Positions 8,801 through 16,864 of a stretch of 47,440 bases of DNA are shown here, one piece after another (the stretch's first letter is position 1; every line of letters starts with the position of its first letter). The stretch comes from an uncultured Verrucomicrobiota bacterium (lineage in GTDB: Bacteria > Verrucomicrobiota > Verrucomicrobiia > Limisphaerales > UBA9464), in NCBI GenBank assembly GCA_903907995.1, contig CAIVQH010000038.1, forward strand, positions 1-47,440, written 5' to 3'. The notes beneath the pieces were generated by a model, which made no database searches, was not told the DNA's origin, and was given only the letters and a program-made list of their open reading frames with translations. A program made the translations under genes and the position numbers.

Positions 8801-9084
8801 CTGGCAAATGAGATGCGCTCGTTGTCCCCGGGCTGCCAGCGGCGGCGGCGCACCAGATCATGACTCGAACGGATTCCGCGAGGCTCGAATCGGCGGTTGG
8901 AGTATCCGCATGACGTCAACTGCACTACTGCACTCCCGAAGTTTCGGTGAGAGGCCGGTCGCGATGGCAATTCGGGTCAAGAACACTCTCGTTAAGGGAT
9001 CCCTATGGAATCGAACTCTGCCGGAAATGTCGAAAAGCCGGGTGTTTCACGGGGGAAGAAGTGGAAACGGTGCCTTAGTAATTT
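8801..9084. other. Gene-free end of the cassette
   Basis: Between the operator and the attachment repeat I see no credible gene and no integrase fragment. The frame that continues the AbiEi gene upstream to 8970 is judged non-coding. Confidence 0.4.
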
Positions 9085-9158
9085 ACTTGCACTTTACTTG
9101 CACATCTTCGTAAGTGCTTGATAATGAATGGAGCGGGTGAAGGGAATCGAACCCTCGT
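9085..9158. repeat. Attachment-site-like repeat, right copy (overlaps tRNA-Gly 3' end)
   Basis: Gapless partner of 4109-4182 with 68/74 identical positions; 9127-9158 is the perfect 32-bp core. The core overlaps the 3' half of the intact tRNA-Gly, so integration kept the tRNA functional. Two direct copies of ACTTGCAC spaced 11 bp apart (9085-9092 and 9096-9103) sit in the outer part and could be recombinase-binding sites (inference). The interval between the two cores is 4,976 bp. Confidence 0.85.
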
Positions 9159-9202
9159 TTCAGGCTTGGGAAGCCCACGTTCTACCATTGAACCACACCC
9201 GC
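9129..9202 (-). tRNA. tRNA-Gly (anticodon CCC)
   Basis: The minus strand folds as a full cloverleaf: acceptor GCGGGTG/CACCCGC, D-arm GTTC/GAAC, anticodon stem TGGGC/GCCTG with loop TTCCCAA (anticodon CCC), T-stem GAGGG/CCCTT with loop TTCGATT, discriminator T and encoded CCA. The variable loop is 4 nt, usual for glycine tRNAs. Its 3' end is the apparent integration target of the accessory island to the left. Confidence 0.95.
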
Positions 9203-9480
9203 CGCTGGGCGACGACGGTTTCGTAGCCGGTTGAGCGGGGGAATGCAAGGAGGAGTGGGAAAGTGCGGAGCGGGGAAGGTGGAGCCCGGAGCAATCAGCA
9301 GAGGAGACAGGAGACGGGAGTCAGGAGAAGAAATGCGAATGGCGCACAACAAAGACGCGAAAACATAGGCGATGAGAGCAGGGCAGCGATCGCGAATTGG
9401 TCGTCAGGAATCGGTGGGAGTGGGAGGCGGTTAAGCGGGGTTGAATTCCGGCGCGTTGGCGCGGTCCACTTGGTCCAGCC
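9203..9480. other. Spacer between tRNA-Gly and the SGNH hydrolase gene
   Basis: No gene. It contains purine-rich low-complexity DNA of the GGAGACAGGAG type around 9300-9330, a sequence style that recurs in other spacers of this window. Confidence 0.4.
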
Positions 9481-10947
9481 ATGACCATGAATCGATTTCT
9501 TGCCGCTCTCATCGCCGCCGGCTTCCTGACGCTCGCCGCGGGCTGGGCGGCGGAGCCGGGAGCATCGGTCCCCGCCCCGGCTTATCCGCGGGTGCCGGCG
9601 TGGACGCCGGAGCCGGCGCAGCGGGAGCACTTGCGCCGTGCGCTCACGTTGCTGGTCACGAGCACGCCGGAGCGGCGGCATACGGTACGGGTGCTGTTTT
9701 ACGGACAGTCGATCACGGAGCAGGCGTGGTGGAAGACAGTCGCCGACTATCTGCGCACGACGTATCCCAATGCGGATCTGGTCATCGAGAACCGCGCCAT
9801 TGGCGGGCACGCGTCGCAGTTGCTCGTGAAGACGGCCGAGGCGGACCTGTATCCGTTCCAGCCGGATCTGCTGATCTTCCACGTGTACGGCTCGCACATC
9901 GAGTACGAGAACATCATCCGCCGCGTCCGCGAACGCACCTGCGCGGACATCCTGTTGCAGACGGATCATCTGACGCGCGACGACCAGTTCGCCGAGGAGA
10001 CTGATCCGGCCAAACTCACGCCGAAGCAGTGGGATGCGTGGATGAACTACTCGTTTCTCCCCGCCACGGCCGCGAAGTACGGGGCCTGCCAGGCGGACAT
10101 CCATGAGCAGTGGAAGCGCTATCTGCAGACGAACCGGCTCAAACCGGCGGCCCTGCTGAAGGATGGCGTGCATCTCAACGCCCACGGCGAATGGCTCATG
10201 GCGGAGCTGCTGAAACCGTATCTCGCACCGCTGCCGGCAAAGGCGGGCTACGATCCGTACAATGACGGTCGCGTCCATCCGGTCATGGCCCCCTGGATCG
10301 GGAGCATAGGGGTCCTCACCGAGACTGTTGAGTTTACGGGCACGCGGGTGGATGTGGTGCCGGCAAAGGGAGCAAAATCAAGAGCAGGAGCAGGAGCAGG
10401 AGCATTGTCCGAGGCGGTCTGGGTACGGATTGACGGCCAGAAACCCAGCAAGCTGCCGGCGCTCTATGGCTTTACGCGGGTCAGCGCCTTTCCGCTGAGC
10501 AACTGGCCCGTCCTGCTGAAGGTCGGGTCGCAGGCGCCGCTCGTGGTGGAGGATTGGACGCTGCGGCTGGCGGACATTTCGGCCGACGGGAAGAGCGCTC
10601 GCTTCACGCTGCACGGCTCGGTGACAGGCGATGACGGCGAAGGCGTGAGCACAAACCGCTTCGTGTCGAAGTCGGGCCGGATCGTGCTGGAGCCGGAGGA
10701 TTGGAATCTCGCGTACTGCTACGCGGTCTTCAAACGCACGCTGCCCGCCGGACACGAAGTGAAGTGGCAGGCCGTCTTGCACGGGCAGGACAGCGTCATT
10801 CCGGTGACCGGACCGGCCGGCGTCGAGAAGGCCGTGACCGTGGCGCAGGGGTTGCCGCCGGGGAAACACGTTCTGGAGATTTCGGGTGCGGCCGATGGGG
10901 CGAGGGAGGCGGCGGTGCGGAGCTATGAACCGAGCGCGGAGCGGTGA
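9481..10947 (+). CDS. Secreted SGNH/GDSL-type hydrolase
   Basis: 488 residues with an N-terminal signal peptide (about 1-23, ending GWAA). The SGNH blocks are visible but divergent. Block I reads FYGQSIT, with nucleophile Ser77 and Gln in place of the usual Asp. Block II is ENRAIGG (Asn104, Gly108), block III is YGSH where GxND is usual, and block V is DGVHLN (Asp228, His231). Such proteins usually deacetylate or de-esterify carbohydrates; the substrate is not inferable. The C-terminal 250 residues look like a beta-rich accessory domain. An in-frame hexamer repeat (AGCAGG)n at 10381-10406 encodes a Gly-Ala run at about residues 302-308. Start at ATG 9481 or the second ATG 9487; no strong Shine-Dalgarno. 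Confidence 0.75.
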   Translation: MTMNRFLAALIAAGFLTLAAGWAAEPGASVPAPAYPRVPAWTPEPAQREHLRRALTLLVTSTPERRHTVRVLFYGQSITEQAWWKTVADYLRTTYPNADLVIENRAIGGHASQLLVKTAEADLYPFQPDLLIFHVYGSHIEYENIIRRVRERTCADILLQTDHLTRDDQFAEETDPAKLTPKQWDAWMNYSFLPATAAKYGACQADIHEQWKRYLQTNRLKPAALLKDGVHLNAHGEWLMAELLKPYLAPLPAKAGYDPYNDGRVHPVMAPWIGSIGVLTETVEFTGTRVDVVPAKGAKSRAGAGAGALSEAVWVRIDGQKPSKLPALYGFTRVSAFPLSNWPVLLKVGSQAPLVVEDWTLRLADISADGKSARFTLHGSVTGDDGEGVSTNRFVSKSGRIVLEPEDWNLAYCYAVFKRTLPAGHEVKWQAVLHGQDSVIPVTGPAGVEKAVTVAQGLPPGKHVLEISGAADGAREAAVRSYEPSAER

Positions 10948-11005
10948 ACGCGGAGCGCGGAGTGAACGGAAGGCAGTGAGCCAGTGGGGGAGAAAGTGAG
11001 CTGCG

Positions 11006-12220
11006 TCAGGGAGAAAGTGGAACTACTCGGACGCGCCAGAAGCGCTGGGTTGCACCGGTGCTCGCGTTGGTGAAGGTCAGCGTGGACGCAGTAGCCATAT
11101 TGGTCTGCTCGGGGGTCCAAGCGGGCGTGGTCAGGCCGCTCAGGTCGGGCAGGGATTCCAGCACATAGGTGCGGTTGCTGAGGCTGGTGGTGGTCAGGTC
11201 GGCAGTGGTGCCGGTGAGCGGCGTCAGGCGAAGCAGGGGGCGGGCGGAGACATTCAGCGTCACCGGGGCACTGGTCGCGCCGCCGGCGGCGCTGTTCACG
11301 GTGACGGCGTAGCTGCCGGCATCCCCCCGAGCGACGGCGGGGAAGGCCAGCGTCGCGTTGGTGGCCGGAGGCAGGGGCTGCGAGCCCCCGCTCCACTGGT
11401 AGGCAAACGGGCCGCTGCCGGTGGTCTGGGCCGTGAAGCTGGCCGCCTCGCCCTCGTATAAGTCCAAAGCGCCGGGCGAGACCGTGACGGTCGGGGCGGT
11501 CGCCCTGACCGTGAGGGTGACCGGCGTGCTGAGCACGGTGCTCGCGCTGTTTGACAGGCGCACCTTGTACGATCCGGCATCGGTCGATTTGGCCGCGGCG
11601 ATGGCATAGGTGGCATTCGTCGCGACGGCCTGGGGGAGCTCGATGTCGTTCTTGAGCCAGCGGTATTTGAGATTCGTGCCGGTGGCGGTGACGGTGAAAG
11701 CCGCACTGGCACCGGCGTCGACAGTCTGGTTCATCGGCGGCCCGGTGATGACCGGGGCCTGATCCGTGATGCTTGCCGGAAACGTCGTCTCAAAGCTGTG
11801 CCCGCCCAGATTGGGCTTTTCAAAGCCGGTGACGCTCACGGTGAACAATCCGGTATTCGTGGGTGTCCCGGTAATGACGCCCTGCAGGCTGCCCCCCAGC
11901 CCTGGCGGCAGATTCGCGAACCTGTAGGAAACCGCCGTGCCGTAATCGCCGCTCTCGATCAGCGTCCGGCTGCCGGCCAAGGCCAGACTGTTCGTCCCCT
12001 GAACACTGGTCACTGTGTTCGCGCCCTGGGTGATGGTCAGTCCCGTGGCGGCGGAGACGCTGTGGAAAGCCCCACTCACCGCCGCCGCCCCGGCGAGCCA
12101 GCGCAGCACCGCGACCACGGGGCTCAGGACCGCACCGGCATCGGCCAGGGCCAGGCGCACCAACGGGCTGAGCTGCAGCAGCGCCGACAGGGTCAGGGCA
12201 GATAGGCGCAGGCGCTTCAT
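11006..12220 (-). CDS. Secreted protein with immunoglobulin-like domains
   Basis: About 404 residues starting at MKRLRLSALTL with a signal-like hydrophobic N-terminus; the frame extends to 12289 but the added 23 residues are Cys/Ser-rich and precede the obvious signal. Two tandem Ig-like domains lie in the middle, each with the pattern Y-x-W-x(n)-L...DAGSY-V: KYRWLKNDIE...DAGSYKVRLSN and AYQWSGGS...GDAGSYAVTVNS. The tail (YVLESLPDLS...TFTNASTGATQRFWRVR) matches a C-terminal module frequent in verrucomicrobial secreted proteins. It is probably an extracellular or surface adhesion/structural protein; no catalytic motif seen. It converges on the SGNH hydrolase gene with a 58-bp gap. Confidence 0.6.
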   Translation of the reverse strand: MKRLRLSALTLSALLQLSPLVRLALADAGAVLSPVVAVLRWLAGAAAVSGAFHSVSAATGLTITQGANTVTSVQGTNSLALAGSRTLIESGDYGTAVSYRFANLPPGLGGSLQGVITGTPTNTGLFTVSVTGFEKPNLGGHSFETTFPASITDQAPVITGPPMNQTVDAGASAAFTVTATGTNLKYRWLKNDIELPQAVATNATYAIAAAKSTDAGSYKVRLSNSASTVLSTPVTLTVRATAPTVTVSPGALDLYEGEAASFTAQTTGSGPFAYQWSGGSQPLPPATNATLAFPAVARGDAGSYAVTVNSAAGGATSAPVTLNVSARPLLRLTPLTGTTADLTTTSLSNRTYVLESLPDLSGLTTPAWTPEQTNMATASTLTFTNASTGATQRFWRVRVVPLSP

Positions 12221-12563
12221 GCGGAGTGACTGTAGCGGAAACAGGAGTCCGGAGACAGCAGACAGTAGTCCGGCAGAGCAGCAGGACACAGCAGGTCAGC
12301 AGGCCATTGAGGGAGAAAGGGGCAGAACGACGAAGGCACGAAAGCGCGAAGACAGCCCTCGGATGCCGGATGTGGAGACAAGGGATAGGAGAGGCCGCGG
12401 CTGCGAATGCAAAATGAAGCCTGCTCACGTCGGCTGCCACGCAAGGAAGGGCTGTCCGCCGGCGGAAGATTTTTACGCGGCAAGCACAACTCGACACCAC
12501 GTCGTCAACGCCCGCCGATTTGGGATCGGCATTCTCCTGACTCCCGTCTCCTCCCGCTCCGCC
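12221..12563. other. Gene-free spacer with purine-rich repeats
   Basis: About 340 bp between the Ig-protein start and the TlpA stop. It holds GGAG/CAGG-rich low-complexity stretches (12241-12320) and CTCCCGTCTCCTCCCG at 12541. No gene or RNA recognised. Confidence 0.4.
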
Positions 12564-13133
12564 TCACTTCAGCAGCTCTTCCAGCCATGCGATGTATTCC
12601 TTCTTCGTTTCGTCACCGGCGAAGCCGTCGTGAATCATGCGGATTGTGCCCTGGCGATCCACAATGTAGGTGACGGGCAGGCCATCCAGGTCGAGCGCCT
12701 TCTGCAGCTTCTCCGTCACATCGCGCACGACGGCAAAGGGCAGGGGCAGCTTCTTGAGGAAGGCCTCCACGTCCTTCTGCTCCTCGTCCACGTTCACGGC
12801 CACGATGACCACGCCGCGGTCGGCGTACTTCTCATGCAGCTCCTTGAACATGGGAAGCGCTTTCGCGCACGGCGGACACCAGGTGGCCCAAAAATCCACG
12901 ATCACCACCTTGCCCTTGGTATCCGGCAGCTTGCCCTCCAGGGAAAAACCGTCGAGCGCAGGAAAGGGGCTGCCCACTTTGGGCGCGTCTTTCTTCGCCT
13001 CCTTGGGTTCCTCTTTGGCCGCCTCTTTGGCTTCCGCTTTGGGCGCGTCTTTCGGCACGTCGGCCGCAAAGGCCGGGGCCCAGGCCAGCGCCAGGGCCAG
13101 CGCACCGCACAGCTTACGAAGTTGCATGCTCAT
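12564..13133 (-). CDS. TlpA/ResA-like thiol:disulfide oxidoreductase
   Basis: 189 residues: signal peptide (1-23, cut after AFA), a Lys/Glu/Ala-rich linker (25-50), then a thioredoxin fold with redox motif WCPPC (85-89), the preceding VDFWAT strand and the cis-proline loop GLPVTYIVD (Pro153). TlpA-type proteins reduce extracytoplasmic disulfides, often for cytochrome maturation. The start overlaps the 3' end of the apbE gene by 20 bp, so the two are translated from one message; an extracytoplasmic redox pair is a plausible common theme. A second in-frame ATG at 13127 is possible. Confidence 0.85.
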   Translation of the reverse strand: MSMQLRKLCGALALALAWAPAFAADVPKDAPKAEAKEAAKEEPKEAKKDAPKVGSPFPALDGFSLEGKLPDTKGKVVIVDFWATWCPPCAKALPMFKELHEKYADRGVVIVAVNVDEEQKDVEAFLKKLPLPFAVVRDVTEKLQKALDLDGLPVTYIVDRQGTIRMIHDGFAGDETKKEYIAWLEELLK

Positions 13134-14196
13134 GGAATCTCCGGCTCACGATTGTTCTGTTCTCCATCACGACCGCACCCGCCACACCCAACGTCCCGTC
13201 GAGCAGCTTCATGCCCTCATCCGGCCCGAGCACAAACACCGAGGTGCTCAGCATCCCGGCCTGCGTGCAGGAGGGGGCCAGCACGCTCACCGCGCGGACG
13301 CCGTTGTCCACCGGCCGGCCCGTGCGGACGTCCACGATGTGACCGACGCGCACGCCGTTGAGTTCAAACTTTCGCACGTAGTCGCCCGAGGTCGCCACGG
13401 CCGCCTCGCGCACGGCCAGGCCGGTCCAAGGTTTTCCGGGCTGCCGGGGGTCATCCAGGCCGATGTGCCACGCGGGACGCCCATCCGGCGGCAGGCCGAA
13501 GACGCGCACATCCGCGCCGAAATCCACCAGCGCGCTGGTGCAGCCCTGCAATTGCGCGAGCTGGGCGACCTGGTCCACGGCGAATTCCTTGCCCATGCCG
13601 CCGAGGTCGAGGCTCATGCCCGCCTTGGGCAGCAGGATTTTTCCCGGGGCGCGCTTCACCTGGCGCCAGCCCACGAGCGCCTGGGCGGCGGCGATCTCCG
13701 CATCCGAGGGCAGGGTGGTGCGCGGCTGCTTCCAGTCCCACAGCTTCAGCAGCGGCAGCGCCGTGGGATCAAAGATGCCGCGCGTGAGGAAGTTCAGCTC
13801 GTGGCAGAGCGCGAAGATGCGGTCCGCCTCGGCATCCAGCACGGTCCAGTCCTTGCCGGCCGCGGCGTTGATGCGGCAGATCAGCGAGTCGGGCCAGTAG
13901 CGCGAATATTTCGCCTCGAAGTTGGCCACCCAGGTCAGCGCCGAGGCGGCAAATCCCGAGGCGTACTGCGGGGGCGCGACGAAGGAGATGCGGCACTGCG
14001 TGCCCAGCGCCTGAAAGGTCAGCTCGTGGGCCCCGTTTCGGAATTCGGTCCGCGCGGACTTCTGGATGCGGGCCATCATCGCCGCCGCGTTGAAGTCGTC
14101 GAGCAGCCGCACGGGCACGGGCTGGACCGGCGCGGCGGACGGTCCGCTCGGACGCGGCGGTTCACCCATGATCAGGTGGGCAGGTCGGACTAGCAT
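13114..14196 (-). CDS. apbE: FAD:protein FMN transferase (ApbE family)
   Basis: 360 residues. Family motifs: LDLGGMGKEFAVD (196-208), ATSGDYVRKF (268-277) and HIVDVRTGRP (286-295). ApbE attaches FMN to a Thr in flavoproteins such as Na+-NQR or Rnf subunits. In the motif usually written ADALST this protein reads AGMLST (313-318), so the Asp that normally helps bind Mg2+ is Gly; metal binding may be altered or compensated. No signal peptide is seen; Met10 (14169) is an alternative start. It overlaps tlpA by 20 bp downstream. No flavinylation target gene is in the window. Confidence 0.85.
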   Translation of the reverse strand: MLVRPAHLIMGEPPRPSGPSAAPVQPVPVRLLDDFNAAAMMARIQKSARTEFRNGAHELTFQALGTQCRISFVAPPQYASGFAASALTWVANFEAKYSRYWPDSLICRINAAAGKDWTVLDAEADRIFALCHELNFLTRGIFDPTALPLLKLWDWKQPRTTLPSDAEIAAAQALVGWRQVKRAPGKILLPKAGMSLDLGGMGKEFAVDQVAQLAQLQGCTSALVDFGADVRVFGLPPDGRPAWHIGLDDPRQPGKPWTGLAVREAAVATSGDYVRKFELNGVRVGHIVDVRTGRPVDNGVRAVSVLAPSCTQAGMLSTSVFVLGPDEGMKLLDGTLGVAGAVVMENRTIVSRRFHEHATS

Positions 14197-14247
14197 GGGA
14201 GGACTGGTTAACGGGAGCGTGCTACGGTTCGCGCGTTGAACTCAATT

Positions 14248-14541
14248 TTACTGCTGAGCAGTCTGAAAGAAGAGCCAAATTAAAAAAGGCACATCCAACA
14301 GGAGGGTCACAATCAGGCCGAGAATGGCACGCTTTGATTTTGGCTTCCCGATCAAGAAGCATACGAATCCCGACAGCCAACAGAGTATGGCTAAGGGGCC
14401 CAAGACCAATACACTTCCTAAAGCATCTTCACTCTCTTTCCGCGTGTCCGTCTGGAATTGGGAAAAGATCACAAAGGCTGAAAGCGCAAGGCTTGCCCAA
14501 GGCAGAACCAGCCCTGCCGTTGATAGCTTTTGCCTGATCAT
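14248..14541 (-). CDS. Small hypothetical membrane protein
   Basis: 97 residues with three predicted membrane helices: about 7-28 (LSTAGLVLPWASLALSAFVI), 44-65 (VLVLGPLAILCWLSGFVCFL) and 72-92 (ILGLIVTLLLDVPFLIWLFF). I recognise no family. It lies upstream of apbE on the same strand with a 51-bp gap, so co-transcription is possible. Nearby codon use is less G+C-biased than in apbE. Confidence 0.55.
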   Translation of the reverse strand: MIRQKLSTAGLVLPWASLALSAFVIFSQFQTDTRKESEDALGSVLVLGPLAILCWLSGFVCFLIGKPKSKRAILGLIVTLLLDVPFLIWLFFQTAQQ

Positions 14542-14598
14542 TTTAACGGACTATTGCGAGCCGCCATCCGCCTGGACGGAGAGGCGCGGTCTTGAACA

Positions 14599-15070
14599 GA
14601 CGCGAGTTCCCTTCCCCCTCACCCTGGCCCTCTCCCTCAGGGAGAGGGGGAATGATCGTCCGCCTTTCGGCGAAAGCAGGTGCGGGATTGGCCGGATGCG
14701 CTGCCAGAAAACCAGCAAGGCTACCCGGCTTCCCCTTACCCATGAACCAGCTCCGGCTTCCGGCACCCCTCCGGGGTGCGAGAATGCTCTGGGCCGATCC
14801 CGGGGGCGATGCCCCCGGCTAAGTTCCGGTGCGCCTCCGGCGCGAACTTTCTCCGGCCCGGAGGGCCAACGGAACTTAGCCCCGGGCATCGCCCGGGGTG
14901 GCCATGCTCTTTTCTGGTTTTGCACCCCGGAGGGGTGCTGGAACTGATCGCCAACATGGCTGGCTGCAGCCGCTGGCCAACGAGGTTCAAGGGCTCAGTC
15001 CGCGGCTCTTGGGTTGTGGATTCTCTCCCGGACGGCGAGGGCCGGGGTGAGGGGGAAGGGAGCCCGCGTC
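14599..15070. repeat. Inverted-repeat element with a second palindromic element nested inside
   Basis: Outer arms 14599-14632 and 15037-15070 are 34-nt inverted repeats with 31 matches; they carry the CCCTCACCCTGGCCCTC motif seen in the repeats at 16574, 38704, 40227 and 47088. Inside lies a second palindromic unit with perfect 17-bp arms GCACCCCTCCGGGGTGC (14763-14779) and its reverse complement (14922-14938), preceded at 14738 by ACCCATGAAC. This explains most of the gene-free stretch 14542-15155. Confidence 0.75.
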
Positions 15071-15155
15071 TGCGCAGGCCATCATTGCGCAGAGCGATTT
15101 CCGGGCAAGAGATCATGGTTTCAGTCACGGCGTTCACAACCCAACTCGGCTACGG

Positions 15156-16067
15156 TCAGCGCTTCCCCTTGTCATCAAGGTTCTGTTGCAGGTCCTCGTT
15201 GGAGACCATGGACTCGACCCCGTTGGCCGGCACTTCGGCCTTCGCGATCCAGAGCAGCGCGTTCAGCAGCAGCTTGCGCTGGCTGTCGTTGCCCCAGTTC
15301 TTGTGCGTGTGGCCGCCGGTGAAGCCGAAGCCGCGGCCGCCATCGGGCCGCTCAAAGGTCCACATCAGCGTCTCTTCCCGGCCGCTGGCGGCGACGATGT
15401 GCGGATACGGCCCGGCGGGATACACATACGGTCCCTTCCGCACCTCGTCGCTGGGCGTGGCGACCAGGATCGGGGTGATCTTCGCCTTGGCGGCGGGGTC
15501 CTCCACCCAGCGCATGTTGAAGTACCATTCGTCGCGGTTGCTGAAGGGTTTCACGCCGCGCGTGACGGGATGCTCGGGGAACTTCTCGTATTTCGGCGAC
15601 CACATCGGGTTCACCGAGAAGGCGTTCTCATAATAGCCGCCGATCCAGCGGTGCATGGCCGCGCCGGGATCGCCCGCCGGCACCTCGACGCCATAATGCG
15701 CAAAGCCGAGGCCGACGCCCTTCGCCGCAAGGCCGTCGAGGAGCTTGAGATGGTCGCGCTGGATCGCCGGATGGCCGCCACCGCCGTCGGCGTAGATCAG
15801 CACGGCGGCGGCACCGTCGAAGACCGAGTTGTCATCCACCGTGAGGGTGCCGACGACCTTGCTGGGCCAGCCGTTGGAATAGACCTCGACGCTCACGCCC
15901 GGCGTGCCGGCGAGGCACTTCTGCAGCAGCAGGCTGCCGGCGCGGAACTCGTGCATGCCCGGCGGATGGCTCGGCTTGCCCGCGATGATGATGATGCGCC
16001 TGTCCGCGGCGGACACCGACAGGACCGACAAACACAGGAGCGCGAGGAGACGAAAGACGCTTTTCAT
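15156..16067 (-). CDS. Secreted ThuA-like protein
   Basis: 303 residues from MKSVFRLLALL with a signal peptide (cut near SVSA/AD). The body is a ThuA-like (trehalose-utilisation, class I glutamine-amidotransferase-like) domain: RRIIIIAGKPSHPPGMHEFRAG at the start, LIYADGGGGHP, LGFAHYGVEVP, HPVTRGVKPF and GFTGGHTHKNW near the end. The catalytic role of this family is unsettled; in Verrucomicrobia and Planctomycetes such genes accompany sugar-catabolic genes. The frame stays open to 16316, but that part overlaps a dispersed repeat and lacks a signal peptide context, so I take 16067 as start. Confidence 0.8.
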   Translation of the reverse strand: MKSVFRLLALLCLSVLSVSAADRRIIIIAGKPSHPPGMHEFRAGSLLLQKCLAGTPGVSVEVYSNGWPSKVVGTLTVDDNSVFDGAAAVLIYADGGGGHPAIQRDHLKLLDGLAAKGVGLGFAHYGVEVPAGDPGAAMHRWIGGYYENAFSVNPMWSPKYEKFPEHPVTRGVKPFSNRDEWYFNMRWVEDPAAKAKITPILVATPSDEVRKGPYVYPAGPYPHIVAASGREETLMWTFERPDGGRGFGFTGGHTHKNWGNDSQRKLLLNALLWIAKAEVPANGVESMVSNEDLQQNLDDKGKR

Positions 16068-16200
16068 GGCAGATGCGGAGGCAAGGTTTCCATGCGGGCC
16101 AAGCCGCGCAAGTGGCAATGGGCGCATCTTTTCCCGGCACGTAGATGGCCGTGGCCTCGGAGAGAAAGCCACCCCTGATGAACGCGGGCCGTTCCCCCTC

Positions 16201-16426
16201 ACCCATGAACAGCCCTGTACGGACAGACGGTTCCGTCTCTGTGGCCGCAGCGCTGAAAGCGCGTTTGAGTGATGCCTGGGGTGGAGCGAACGCAGAGAGC
16301 GCAGCCCCAGGGGCACGCGCTCCCGATCGGTCCGAGGGCTGAAGGCCTGATCAAGAGGCAGACCGACCTTTCGGACGCGCTTACAGCGCTCGACTGTTTT
16401 TGCTCAGTCAACCTGGGGCTGCGCTC
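16201..16426. repeat. 226-bp dispersed repeat, copy 1
   Basis: Matches 47215-47440 over 226 positions without gaps and with about 15 differences, most of them in the last 35 bp. It begins with ACCCATGAAC directly after GTTCCCCCTC, a piece of the other inverted-repeat family. The region downstream (to about 16475) continues with sequence complementary to the inside of the element (CTTCACCCCAGGC), so the full element is probably a long palindrome. Spurious reading frames cross it on both strands. Confidence 0.85.
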
Positions 16427-16573
16427 GCCAGGCTCGCTTCACCCCAGGCATTATTCGGACGGGCTTTCAGCCCGGCCGATATGCCTGCAACTGACGGACG
16501 GATCTCTCGGCGTTGAGCCAACGAGGTTCAGGGGCACAATTCGCGCCTTTTGGGACGTGGAATCTCTCCCTGA

Positions 16574-16699
16574 CCCTCTCCCGCCAGGAGAGGGGACAGC
16601 CAGGAATGCCGCTGGCTGACGGGATGATTCTCCGGCCAGTCCCGCGCCTGCCTTCGTCAACCGGCGGGCGACGATTCTCCCTCTCCTGGCGGGAGAGGG
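16574..16699. repeat. Inverted-repeat element (CCCTCTCCCGCCAGGAGAGGG family)
   Basis: A perfect 21-bp arm at 16574-16594 is repeated in inverted orientation at 16679-16699. Flanking bases on the right (GCCGGGGTAAGGGGAACGGCC) match the right outer arm of the element at 40227-40400. With copy 1 of the 226-bp repeat it fills the gene-free stretch 16068-16864. Confidence 0.8.
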
Positions 16700-16864
16700 C
16701 CGGGGTAAGGGGAACGGCCACCCGACTCCGCCCGCGCTCCCTTGCACCAGGTCAGCCAGCTGAAAAGCGGGCAGCTCCAGGGGCGAACCGCCGGCCCCAA
16801 ATTGCTCGCCGAAGTTTCGGCCCCGCCGTAGCCTTGCCCGCGTCCAATTTCCAGTTTCCCCCGC

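Noticed and set aside
8752-8970. N-terminal extension of the AbiEi-like protein
   Set aside because: It would run across the operator palindrome, is arginine-rich without domain look, and a good start exists at 8751.
14248-14541. Small membrane protein as a holin or toxin
   Set aside because: Three helices and length alone do not support it; no lysis or toxin neighbour.
16068-16316. N-terminal extension of the ThuA-like protein
   Set aside because: It overlaps the 226-bp dispersed repeat, and a signal peptide begins at 16067.
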